NCBI GenBank assembly: GCA_964551995.1
Contig: CAZKFD010000011.1
Location: 248,001-312,000 of the forward strand
Direction of reading: 5' to 3'
Source: DATKJS01 sp964551995
Lineage (GTDB): Bacteria; Acidobacteriota; Aminicenantia; Aminicenantales; Saccharicenantaceae
DNA length: 64,000 bases
How positions within the stretch are numbered: the stretch's first letter is position 1; each line of letters starts with the position of its first letter. Under the pieces are notes generated by a model. It searched no databases and was not told the origin of the DNA. It was given only the letters and a program-made list of their open reading frames with translations. The translations under genes and the position numbers were made by a program. Shown here in pieces: positions 48,979-56,992 of this stretch.

Positions 48979-49983
48979 ATGAAACCGAAAGCCCCGCCCG
49001 TCTTTGCCGCGTTCGTGTGCCTAAGCCTCGCCCTCACCGCTTGCGGCCGCAAGCCGGCCGGGCCTGCCAAGGCCCGGACGGGGACGAGACTCCAGATCGC
49101 GGTCATCCCCAAGGGGACGACGCACGAGTTCTGGAAGTCCATCCACGCCGGCGCCATCCGTGCGGCCGGAGAGATGGGCATCGACATCATCTGGAAGGGA
49201 CCGCAGAAGGAGGATGACCGGGCCCAACAGATCACCGTGGTCGAGGATTTCATCAGCCGGGGTGTGGACGGCATCGTCCTGGCCCCCTTGGACGACCGGG
49301 CGCTCATGCGTCCGGTCGAGGACGCCGTCGCCGAGAAGATCCCGGTCGTCATCATCGATTCCGCCCTCCAGGGCAGCGATTACATCAGCTACGTCGCCAC
49401 CGACAACTATCAGGGCGGCGTCCTCGGCGCCCGGCGGCTCGGCCAGCTCATGGGCGGCCGGGGCCGGATCTTCCTCATCCGCTATCAGGAAGGCTCGGCG
49501 AGCACGACGCAGCGGGAAGCCGGCTTCCTGGACACCATGAAGAGGGAGTTCCCTGGCCTGGCCCTGCTCGTCCAGGACCAGTACGCCGGGGCGACCACGG
49601 AAACGGCCTATCAGCTGGCCGAGAACCTGATCAGCCGCTTTCCGGACGTCCAGGGGATTTTCGCCCCCAATGAGTCCAGCACGTTCGGGGTTCTGCGGGC
49701 CCTCCAGGAAGCGGGGCTGGCCGGGAAAGTGAAGTTCGTCGGTTTCGACAGCTCCCCCAAGCTCGTCCAGGGCCTGAGAGACGGGGACCTTCTCGGACTC
49801 GTGCTCCAGAACCCGATGAAGATAGGCTATCTCGGTGTCAAGACGATGGCCGCCTACCTCCGCGGCGAAAAGGTCCCCAAGGTCATTGATACGGGAGTCA
49901 CGCTGGTCACCGCGGCCAACATGGACCAGCCGGAGATCCGATCGCTTCTCGAGCCCGATTTTTCGAAGTACCTCGACCGCTGA
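48979..49983 (+). CDS. Sugar ABC transporter substrate-binding lipoprotein (RbsB-like)
   Basis: The 334-residue protein has a lipoprotein signal (FVCLSLALTACGRK, Cys22) and a type I periplasmic-binding fold of the ribose/galactose family: IPKGTTHEFWKSIHAGAIRA, FISRGVDGIVLAPLDDRALM, VVIIDSALQG, ATDNYQGG and GIFAPNESSTFGVLRALQ. It binds a sugar or related ligand outside the membrane. There is no ribosome site before the ATG and a promoter -10 lies 6 bases upstream. Its stop overlaps the ATPase gene start by one base. Confidence 0.92.
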   Translation: MKPKAPPVFAAFVCLSLALTACGRKPAGPAKARTGTRLQIAVIPKGTTHEFWKSIHAGAIRAAGEMGIDIIWKGPQKEDDRAQQITVVEDFISRGVDGIVLAPLDDRALMRPVEDAVAEKIPVVIIDSALQGSDYISYVATDNYQGGVLGARRLGQLMGGRGRIFLIRYQEGSASTTQREAGFLDTMKREFPGLALLVQDQYAGATTETAYQLAENLISRFPDVQGIFAPNESSTFGVLRALQEAGLAGKVKFVGFDSSPKLVQGLRDGDLLGLVLQNPMKIGYLGVKTMAAYLRGEKVPKVIDTGVTLVTAANMDQPEIRSLLEPDFSKYLDR

Positions 49984-51497
49984 TGTCCGCCCCGAGCGCC
50001 TCTCCCGTCCTCCGCATGGAGCAGGTCAGCAAGGCCTACGGGGCGACGCGCGCCCTCGACGGCGTGACCTTCGAGCTGCGGCGGGGGGAAGTGCACGCCC
50101 TTCTCGGCGAGAACGGGGCTGGCAAGAGCACGATGATGAAAATTCTGAGCGGTGCCGTGGCCCCCGATTCCGGCCGGATGTTCATCGACGGCCGGCCCTA
50201 TGTCCCGGCCGGACCCCTCGCCGGTCTGCGGCGGGGGGTTTCCATGATCTATCAGGAGCTCAACCTGGCCCCGCACCTGACCGTCGAGGAAAACATCATG
50301 CTCGGCCGGGAGGTCCATTCCGGGGGGTGGCTCGACCGCCGAACCATGAGGGGCGGGGTCTGCAACGCCCTGGCCTCCGTCGACCATTCCGAGATCTCCC
50401 CCGACGTTCCCGTGGGGAAATTGAGTGTCGGGGCCAAGCAAGTCGTGGAGATCGTCCGCGCGCTCATGAACCGGTCCAGGATCCTGGTTATGGACGAACC
50501 GACGAGCTCGCTGACACTGGAAGACAGCGTCCGGCTCTTCGAGATCATCCGCAGTCTCAAGGCGCAGGATGTCAGCGTTATCTATATCAGCCACTTTCTC
50601 GAGGAGGTCCAAGAAGTGGCTGATTCCTACACGGTCCTACGCGACGGCAAGAATGTCGGCTCGGGCGCGATGGAAGGGACCGGCCTCGAGGACATCATCC
50701 AGCTCATGGTCGGGCAGAAGTTCACCGAGATGTTTCCTCGAGTCCCGCACGAACGGGGCGGCGTCTTCGTCTCCTTGAACGAGCTGAAAGGGACGGCCAT
50801 GAGCTCGCCGGTCAGCCTGGCCCTGGCTAAGGGTGAGATCCTGGGCGTCGCGGGGCTCGTCGGGGCGGGCCGGACGGAGATGCTGCGGACGGTCTTCGGG
50901 CTGGACGCGGTCGAGAGCGGATGCCTGGTCGTCTCGGGGGTCGAAATGGCGAAGGGCACACCGTGGGCGCGGATCCGGCAGGGATTCGGGCTTTTGAGCG
51001 AAGACCGGCAGGGAGAGGGCCTGGCCCTGCCCCTGTCCGTCGCCGACAACGTCACGCTGAGCGACTTTTCCCCGTACCTGCGCTTCGGCCTCATCAGTGT
51101 GGCCAGACGGCAGGCGGCGGTCGGGGACTGGATCGGCCGGATGAAGATCAGGGCCCAGGGACCCGCCCAGAAAGTCCTCAGTCTCTCCGGGGGAAACCAG
51201 CAGAAGGTGGCGCTGGCCCGCCTGCTCCACCAGAAGGCCGAGGTCCTCCTCCTCGACGAGCCGACGCGCGGCATCGATGTCGTCAGCAAGGCCCAGATCT
51301 ACGAATGGATCGGGGAGCTCGCCCGCGGGGGCAAGGCCGTGCTATTCGTCAGCTCCTATCTCCCCGAGCTCCTCGGCGTGTGCGATCGGATCGCCGTGTT
51401 CCATCGCGGCGGCCTGGTGGACGTCCGGGAAGCCTCCGCGTGGAACGCTCAGAGCCTGATGTCGGCGGCTACGGTCGGCCGGGCCGCCGAAGCCTGA
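49983..51497 (+). CDS. Sugar ABC transporter ATP-binding protein (RbsA-like, two ABC domains)
   Basis: The 504-residue protein has two fused ABC domains as usual for the ribose/xylose class. The first has Walker A GENGAGKST, signature KLSVGAKQVVEI and Walker B ILVMDEPTSSL. The second has the degenerate Walker A GLVGAGRTE, signature LSLSGGNQQKVALA and Walker B VLLLDEPTRGID. It energises import by the permease encoded 22 bp downstream. Confidence 0.94.
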   Translation: MSAPSASPVLRMEQVSKAYGATRALDGVTFELRRGEVHALLGENGAGKSTMMKILSGAVAPDSGRMFIDGRPYVPAGPLAGLRRGVSMIYQELNLAPHLTVEENIMLGREVHSGGWLDRRTMRGGVCNALASVDHSEISPDVPVGKLSVGAKQVVEIVRALMNRSRILVMDEPTSSLTLEDSVRLFEIIRSLKAQDVSVIYISHFLEEVQEVADSYTVLRDGKNVGSGAMEGTGLEDIIQLMVGQKFTEMFPRVPHERGGVFVSLNELKGTAMSSPVSLALAKGEILGVAGLVGAGRTEMLRTVFGLDAVESGCLVVSGVEMAKGTPWARIRQGFGLLSEDRQGEGLALPLSVADNVTLSDFSPYLRFGLISVARRQAAVGDWIGRMKIRAQGPAQKVLSLSGGNQQKVALARLLHQKAEVLLLDEPTRGIDVVSKAQIYEWIGELARGGKAVLFVSSYLPELLGVCDRIAVFHRGGLVDVREASAWNAQSLMSAATVGRAAEA

Positions 51498-51519
51498 AAG
51501 GAGGCCGGGGAGAACCGGA

Positions 51520-52494
51520 ATGAACGGACAACGCCGAGGAAACCTCCAGCGGGCGCTCAATGTGCTCGGCCCCTTCATCGGCCTCGTTTTCGTCATCGCC
51601 ATCTTCGCCCTGATCCCAGAGGTCCGGGGCCGTTTCATGAGGGCAGAGAACATCATGAGCGTCGCCACCCAGTCCGTCATCGTGGCCCTCGGCGCGCTGG
51701 GGATGACATTCATCATCATCAGCGGCGGCATCGACCTCTCGGCGGCCTCGAACCTCGCCCTCGCGAGCGTCATCACCGCGTACGCCATCAACGCCGGAGT
51801 TCCTCCTCTGGCCGCCGTGATTCTGGGCGTCCTGACCGGCGGCGCGGTCGGGTTCGCCAACGGGGCCCTGGTGACACGGCTCCGGCTCGTGCCCTTCATT
51901 GTCACCCTGGGGATGATGGGTATCGCCCGGGGCGTGGCCAAGTGGATCGCCGGCAACCAGAAGATCGACGCGCCGATGACGTGGGTCAACGACCTGATGG
52001 CCCGGACTCCTCATCCGGCCTGGCTCCTCATGGCGCCGGGAGTCTGGATCGTCATCGTCTTCGCCGTCGTGACGGCCGTCGTGCTCCGCTTCACCGTCTT
52101 CGGCCGGCACGTCTTCGCGCTGGGGTCCAACGAGGCCACGGCCCGGCTCTGCGGGATCCGGACGAACCGGGCGAAGATCTTCATCTATACGATCGGCGGC
52201 CTGTTTTGCGGCCTGAGCGGTGTCATGGAGTTCTCGCGACTCACGGTCGGAGACCCCACCGTGGCCGTGGGCTTGGAGCTCGACATTATCGCCGCCGTCG
52301 TCATCGGCGGAGGCAGTCTGAACGGCGGGGAGGGGAGCATCCTCGGAAGCATGATCGGCGTCCTGATCATGTCCTTCCTGCGGAACGGCTGCACGATGAT
52401 GGGCTGGCCGAACTACATCCAGGAGATCATCATCGGGGCCATCATCATCGTGGCGGTGACGCTCGACCGCATGCGCCACAGCCGGGCGAGCTAG
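51520..52494 (+). CDS. Sugar ABC transporter permease (RbsC-like)
   Basis: The 324-residue membrane protein has about nine hydrophobic segments and the family text MTFIIISGGIDLSAASNLAL, TRLRLVPFIVTLGMMGIARG, FGRHVFALGSNEATARLCGI and IGGGSLNGGEGSILGSMIG, close to ribose/xylose permeases. With the genes at 48979 and 49983 it completes a three-gene importer. The substrate is not determined; no sugar kinase or isomerase is adjacent. Confidence 0.94.
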   Translation: MNGQRRGNLQRALNVLGPFIGLVFVIAIFALIPEVRGRFMRAENIMSVATQSVIVALGALGMTFIIISGGIDLSAASNLALASVITAYAINAGVPPLAAVILGVLTGGAVGFANGALVTRLRLVPFIVTLGMMGIARGVAKWIAGNQKIDAPMTWVNDLMARTPHPAWLLMAPGVWIVIVFAVVTAVVLRFTVFGRHVFALGSNEATARLCGIRTNRAKIFIYTIGGLFCGLSGVMEFSRLTVGDPTVAVGLELDIIAAVVIGGGSLNGGEGSILGSMIGVLIMSFLRNGCTMMGWPNYIQEIIIGAIIIVAVTLDRMRHSRAS

Positions 52495-52673
52495 GGCGGG
52501 CGCGCCTTATCGGGAAGAATCTCCCCCCTCCGTCGTCTAATCGTGTGAGAGGAAAGACAGAAACGACGAGCGGCTTCCGCCGCCGGCACGCCCTCATAGG
52601 ACAGGCAACCGGCGGCCAAGTTTTGCCGCGAGCGGATGTCTAAAGGAAAGGAGAGGACAAAAGGAGTTTGGAC

Positions 52674-53321
52674 ATGAAAACACATTCTGCGAAGCGCGTC
52701 GCCACGACTCTCGCGGCGGCGCTGATGCTTGCCGTGTTGTGGCCCTTGACGGTTTCGGGGCAGTCGGCGACCCAGGAAAAACCCCAAGCCCAGGGGCCGG
52801 CGCAGGGGGGGAGAATGGGCCGGAACTCGCTGAATCTCACCCCGGAACAGCAGAAGAAGCTCCAGGATTTCCGGGAGGCGCGGATGAAGGGCCTGAGGGC
52901 CTTCCGGGATCAGATGATGAAGATGGGGGGTGAGATGCGCGAGCTTAACAAGGATCCGCAGGCGAATGAGGCCAAAATAGACGCCCTGATCGACCAGATG
53001 TACAAGCTGAGGGCTGACCGGGCCAAGATGGCCATCAAGAACCGCGCCGAGATCATGAATATCTTCACACCGGAGCAGCGGGCCAAGCTCAAGCAATGGC
53101 GCGAAAGCTTCCGCGGCGGTTCGTGGTTCGGAGCGCGCGGGGAGTTCGGCTTCGCCGGGCCGCGCATGGCTCCCGGCATGGGCATGCGCATGCGGTCGAT
53201 GGGGCCCGGGATGGGCTTCGGCATGGGCATGAGAGCGATGGGGCCCCGCGGCTGGAGAGCGTGGCGCATGGGCCGTCGGGGAATGTTTCGGCGGCACCCG
53301 TTCTTCTGGATGGCCTGGTAA
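52674..53321 (+). CDS. Spy/CpxP-like periplasmic protein (LTxxQ repeats)
   Basis: The 215-residue exported protein has a signal peptide (TTLAAALMLAVLWPLTVSGQ), a helical region with two LTxxQ-type motifs (LTPEQQKKLQDF near 58 and FTPEQRAKLKQW near 128) and an unusual Met/Gly/Arg-rich tail (GPRMAPGMGMRMRSMGPGMG and more). Spy-type proteins are ATP-independent chaperones or metal-stress sensors; the Met-rich tail could bind copper or silver. The ATG at 52674 has AAGGAG upstream. A strong terminator follows. Confidence 0.8.
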   Translation: MKTHSAKRVATTLAAALMLAVLWPLTVSGQSATQEKPQAQGPAQGGRMGRNSLNLTPEQQKKLQDFREARMKGLRAFRDQMMKMGGEMRELNKDPQANEAKIDALIDQMYKLRADRAKMAIKNRAEIMNIFTPEQRAKLKQWRESFRGGSWFGARGEFGFAGPRMAPGMGMRMRSMGPGMGFGMGMRAMGPRGWRAWRMGRRGMFRRHPFFWMAW

Positions 53322-53341
53322 GAGCAATTGAGCGCGACGGG

Positions 53342-53377
53342 GGACAATCCCTCGGGGGGAGGGATTGTCCTTTTTTT
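53342..53377 (+). terminator. Intrinsic terminator of the Spy-like gene
   Basis: A perfect 12-bp stem (GGACAATCCCTC with GAGGGATTGTCC, loop of five G) is followed directly by seven T. Confidence 0.9.
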
Positions 53378-53480
53378 ATTGGGGCCGTTTTCCCATTCTC
53401 CCGACGGCCCGAAACTCTCGGTGTGCCCTTTCCGGCCCGGGCGGGGGGTAAGCACTGAAGAAGACAAATTTTCGCGACGG

Positions 53481-53498
53481 TGTCCTTCAGAGAGGACA
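53481..53498. promoter_or_regulatory. Palindrome, possible activator site
   Basis: TGTCCT-TCAGAG-AGGACA is an inverted repeat centred about 65 bp before the expected sigma54 start site. A second one, GGAAGA-N5-TCTTCC, lies at 53499-53515. Confidence 0.3.
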
Positions 53499-53528
53499 GG
53501 AAGAGACCTTCTTCCGGAGGAAACCATC

Positions 53529-53544
53529 TGGCACAATATTTGCT
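53529..53544 (+). promoter_or_regulatory. Sigma54 (-24/-12) promoter of the FecR/Trp-rich protein gene
   Basis: TGGCACAATATTTGCT matches the RpoN consensus TGGCAC-N5-TTGCW in every conserved base, with GG and GC exactly 10 bases apart. The expected start is near 53555, 17 bases before the ATG, with GGAAGGAG between. Confidence 0.7.
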
Positions 53545-53571
53545 TTTATAACCATCGGAAGGAGAAAGACG

Positions 53572-55476
53572 ATGAAGAAAGCATGGCTCTTGGCGGTCGC
53601 ATTCATCGTTCTTATTCCGCTCGGGCTGTTGGCCCAATCGGACACCGCCTCGGACGGCTATTATCCGTGGAGCTACGCCCGTCTAAGCTACGTGAGCGGG
53701 GAGGTTTTCGTCAAGAGAAGCGCGAATCTCGGCACCGAAAAGGCGGAGATCAACCTGGCTCTCGTGCAAGGTGATCAACTGGCGACGGAAAACGGCCAGG
53801 CCGAAGTTCAGCTCGGCCACCGGAACTACCTGCGGCTCGACAGCCACAGCAAGGTGGAAATCGCTCTCCTGCCGAAGGAAGCCGATGGCCGGATCGGCAT
53901 CCATGTGCTCGAGGGGAACGCCTACCTGCGCATCGGCTCACTCTCGGCCGAAAAGGCCGTGGAGGTCGACACGCCGGACGCGTCGTACTATGTCCTGGAG
54001 GAGGGCCTCTATCGATTCAACGTCGGCCAGACCCAGCAGACCGAAGCGCTCGTCTTCGAGGGCAGCCTGGAGGCGGCAGGGGAAGCAGGTTCGGTGGTGG
54101 TCCGGGCCGATGAATCCATTATCGCCTCCAACGGGCGGATGCTCGGCGATCCCGCCCCGTTCTCCTCAAGGGCCGATGATTTCGACCAGTGGAACGAAGC
54201 GCGCGACGAAATGGAGGCCCCGCAGAGCACGAACCGCCGCCTTCCGTCCGACCTCGAAGACTACGAGAATGAACTCGACCAAAACGGCAGCTGGACCTAT
54301 GAACAGCCCTATGGCTATGTCTGGGTTCCCTACGGCGTCGGCGTCGACTGGCGCCCGTATCTTTATGGATATTGGGATTGGTATCCTGTCATCGGCTGGA
54401 CGTGGATTTCGTCGGAAGCCTGGGGCTGGCCTGTGTACCATTACGGCCGCTGGTCCTGGCGATTCGGCCTCGGATGGTATTGGATCCCCGATTATCACTG
54501 GGGCCCCGCATGGGTCCATTGGTGGTGGGACAACAACTATATCGGCTGGTGCCCCCTGAGCTGGTACAACCGGCCGATCGTCGTCCTCAACAATGTTTTC
54601 TACGACCGGTTCAGCGGCCGCTATTTTCCCGTCAATAACAGGGCTCTGACCGTTGTCCGGAGGAACGAGCTTCAATCCCCCGATCTCGCTCGGCAAGCTC
54701 TGAGGGGTGTGGAGCTCGGCCGTCTCGACAGGATCGCGCTCACGGCCCAGCAGCCGTCCTTCGAAGCCGGCCTGAACCGCGGGGGCCTCCAGGCACCCGG
54801 CGCCGCAAGGGTCTTTTCCACGAGGCCGGGGATCCGCAGCGAGGCCCGGAACTTTCCTTCCGGCGAGGCGACTTCGCTATCGCGGCAGCGGCCCGGCAAC
54901 GCCGCGGCCCCAGCTAGGGAATCGGGGATCGCCCGGTCCAGCGGGAGCGGAGCCGTTCGTTCCGAGCGGGGCATTCACGTTTATCCCTCCTCTACGGGAG
55001 CCGGAGAGCAGAGGCAGACGGAGTCCGGATCCTACGGCGGGGAGGGCCGGTCCTCTCGGGCAATCCGCAACTATCCTCCGAGCTCGCGTGAATCCTCCCC
55101 GGCCCGGAGTGCTCGTTCATCGTCGCTGTCGCGAGAGGGGGGGACCTCTTCGAGGTCGGTCCGAACCTATCCGTCCCGGCTGAACAGGGAAGGGTCCTCC
55201 TCGGGAAGCCGGAATTCAAGGTCCTTCTATTCTCCGTCCTCGGGAGGCTATTCCGGGCCCTCCTGGTCCCGGTCCGCGCTGCGCTCGTATTATCAGGGTT
55301 ATTCCCGGCCCTTCTCCTCAAGCCGGGCTCGCGGGTCCTCTTACGGCCGCTCCGGGAGCGTTTCGGGGGGCCGTTCGTCCTCTTCTTCGCGGTCCTGGGG
55401 GTCCTCGCACTCCAGCTCATCCTCGCACTCCAGCTCATCCTCGCACCGTTCCGGCGGCTCGAAGAAGAGGGGCTGA
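53572..55476 (+). CDS. Exported FecR-domain protein with Trp-rich repeats and Ser/Arg/Gly tail
   Basis: The 634-residue protein has a signal peptide (LLAVAFIVLIPLGLLAQ), a FecR-like domain (about 35-185: LSYVSGEVFVKRS, GDQLATENGQAEVQLG, LEGNAYLRIG, DTPDASYYVLEEGLYR) and a region of aromatic repeats (about 240-345) with YGYVWVPYGV, YGYWDWYPVIGWTWISSE and YHWGPAWVHWWWDNN. This matches what I know as DUF6600. The last 200 residues are low-complexity Ser/Arg/Gly/Tyr, ending in histidine-serine repeats. It is probably a cell-surface or envelope structural protein. A sigma54 promoter precedes it. Confidence 0.8.
   Translation: MKKAWLLAVAFIVLIPLGLLAQSDTASDGYYPWSYARLSYVSGEVFVKRSANLGTEKAEINLALVQGDQLATENGQAEVQLGHRNYLRLDSHSKVEIALLPKEADGRIGIHVLEGNAYLRIGSLSAEKAVEVDTPDASYYVLEEGLYRFNVGQTQQTEALVFEGSLEAAGEAGSVVVRADESIIASNGRMLGDPAPFSSRADDFDQWNEARDEMEAPQSTNRRLPSDLEDYENELDQNGSWTYEQPYGYVWVPYGVGVDWRPYLYGYWDWYPVIGWTWISSEAWGWPVYHYGRWSWRFGLGWYWIPDYHWGPAWVHWWWDNNYIGWCPLSWYNRPIVVLNNVFYDRFSGRYFPVNNRALTVVRRNELQSPDLARQALRGVELGRLDRIALTAQQPSFEAGLNRGGLQAPGAARVFSTRPGIRSEARNFPSGEATSLSRQRPGNAAAPARESGIARSSGSGAVRSERGIHVYPSSTGAGEQRQTESGSYGGEGRSSRAIRNYPPSSRESSPARSARSSSLSREGGTSSRSVRTYPSRLNREGSSSGSRNSRSFYSPSSGGYSGPSWSRSALRSYYQGYSRPFSSSRARGSSYGRSGSVSGGRSSSSSRSWGSSHSSSSSHSSSSSHRSGGSKKRG
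55402..55446 (+). repeat. 18-bp tandem repeat in the serine-rich tail
   Basis: The unit TCCTCGCACTCCAGCTCA occurs twice in full and once as its first 9 bases, encoding SSHSSS repeats. It is in frame, so copy number changes would only alter tail length. Confidence 0.8.
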
Positions 55477-55540
55477 TTCCCCGACGGCTGACCCCGTAAT
55501 CGGCGCCTCTTCCGCCCCCGCGCGCGACGGTATTTTCCGC

Positions 55541-55569
55541 TTTACTTTTGGCCTCGCCAGTGATATAAG
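55541..55569 (+). promoter_or_regulatory. Predicted promoter of the lipoprotein gene at 55623
   Basis: TTTACT (55541-55546) and TATAAG (55564-55569) have a 17-bp spacer, and TGA before TATAAG makes an extended -10. Confidence 0.5.
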
Positions 55570-55622
55570 AGTGTTCCTGTTGGCGCGGATCCGCGAGCGA
55601 CTCAAGCATGGAGGTAATTGTC

Positions 55623-56360
55623 ATGACTTCCCTGAAAAAGATCGGGCGTATCCTTTTGAGCCTGGGCGCGATCGTCCTGCTCGTCGGGACGACGGCCTGC
55701 CAGAAAAAGGCGGCCGAAACGGCGAAGGCCAATGCCGTGCAAAAACCGGCGAACGAGTTCGAGGGGACAGTCAAAGTCGCCGTCGGGAAATATCTTTATC
55801 TGCCGACCGCGCAGGGTTTCGACATCGTCCTTCAGGGTTACGACGCGGGGACTCTGGTCGGGAAGGATGTCCGGGTGAAAGGAGAGCTTCTGCCGGAACG
55901 TCCGTCGATCTTCCGGGCCGACTCGGTGGACATGAAAGACGCTTCCGGCGCCTACACGAACGTCTACACCCGGACCGCGGACCTGACAATGAACGACTAC
56001 CTCGACGTCAAGACCCGGGAGGCCTATCCGGTCCTGACGATCACAGGCGCGAACAAGCCCGAGGATTGGGAAGGCAAGGGGGAAGGCAAGATTTTGGGCC
56101 AGGCCGAGGAAGCGACCGTGAAAGCGGGCGGCACCGAGCAGCCCGTCACTTACATCGTTGTCTCCGACGACAAGGGACATGAGATCGGCAAGATCATCGT
56201 CGACAAGTTCTCCGATTTCTCCAAGTACTATATGAAGAAGCTGCGGCTCTTCGACAAGTTTTGGTTCTATCTGAAGATCAAGGACACCGTGGACCGGCGG
56301 GACCGGCTGCGGACGAAGGAACTCTTTCACGCCGACGTCCTATCCGCCGGCCTGTTTTGA
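55623..56360 (+). CDS. Hypothetical lipoprotein
   Basis: The 245-residue protein has a lipoprotein signal (LGAIVLLVGTTACQKK, Cys26) followed by a charged linker and a beta-rich domain (FEGTVKVAVGKYLYLPTAQ, VGKDVRVKGELL, ILTITG-like VLTITGANKPEDWE) that may have an OB-like fold. The C-terminal half (IGKIIVDKFSDFSKYYMKKL) is mixed. I do not recognise the family. The ATG at 55623 has ATGGAGGTAATTGTC before it. A hairpin and a terminator follow directly. Confidence 0.65.
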   Translation: MTSLKKIGRILLSLGAIVLLVGTTACQKKAAETAKANAVQKPANEFEGTVKVAVGKYLYLPTAQGFDIVLQGYDAGTLVGKDVRVKGELLPERPSIFRADSVDMKDASGAYTNVYTRTADLTMNDYLDVKTREAYPVLTITGANKPEDWEGKGEGKILGQAEEATVKAGGTEQPVTYIVVSDDKGHEIGKIIVDKFSDFSKYYMKKLRLFDKFWFYLKIKDTVDRRDRLRTKELFHADVLSAGLF

Positions 56361-56423
56361 GCCGTTGCCGGAGCAACGGCCTGACGCAAAGGACAGCCCG
56401 CGCGGTTCGGCTGTCCTTTTTTT
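56361..56423 (+). terminator. Hairpin plus intrinsic terminator
   Basis: GCCGTTGC-CGGA-GCAACGGC (56361-56380) begins right after the stop codon. It is followed by AAAGGACAGCC (56388-56398) pairing with GGCTGTCCTTT (56409-56419) and a T-run to 56423. Confidence 0.85.
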
Positions 56424-56526
56424 ATAGCGAGCAAAGCGGACCGGGGACGCCGTTCGCGGGTCCGTACCGGCTCAGGGCCGGTCGATAGCGTTCTTGAAGA
56501 ACAGGTGTGTTTCCGAGGAGGTCGCA

Positions 56527-56952
56527 ATGAGAAGGTTGGTCAGCCTGGCGGCCGCCCTGTCGCTCGTCCTGATCTGCGGACGGAGCCCGGCCTGGCCGGC
56601 GCCGCAGGGCGCTCGCCAGCCCGATCCGGCGAAGATCCTGGGAACCTGGAGCCTTCAGATCGACACAAACGGCCTAACCACCTCCCTGACACTTGTCCTT
56701 GAGGAATCCGGCGGCCAGCTGGCCGGGAAGATCAGCGAGGACAACGGGATGTTCACGGACTCGCCCCTCAGCAATATCGAGTACGACGGAGATAATCTGG
56801 CTTACGACATCACCGTCCCCAGTCCGCCGGACAACATGATCAAGACCTGGAAGACCCAGCTGAAGGTCGGCGATGACGCCGCCGAGGGCGATATCGCCAA
56901 CGCCGATCTCGGGATCTCGGTCCCGATCACGGGCAAGCGCGTGAAGAAATGA
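56527..56952 (+). CDS. Small secreted hypothetical protein
   Basis: The 141-residue protein has a signal peptide (MRRLVSLAAALSLVLICGRS) and a mature domain of about 105 residues beginning AKILGTWSLQIDTNGLTTSL with alternating beta strands (TLVLEESGGQLAGKIS, NLAYDITVPSP). The pattern G-W-x(n)-strands suggests a lipocalin-like small barrel. GAGGAGG precedes the ATG at 56527. It ends 40 bp before the MFS gene. Confidence 0.6.
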   Translation: MRRLVSLAAALSLVLICGRSPAWPAPQGARQPDPAKILGTWSLQIDTNGLTTSLTLVLEESGGQLAGKISEDNGMFTDSPLSNIEYDGDNLAYDITVPSPPDNMIKTWKTQLKVGDDAAEGDIANADLGISVPITGKRVKK

Positions 56953-56992
56953 CGGCGGCCTCGGGCCGCATTCCGGATAAGGACCGACAGCC

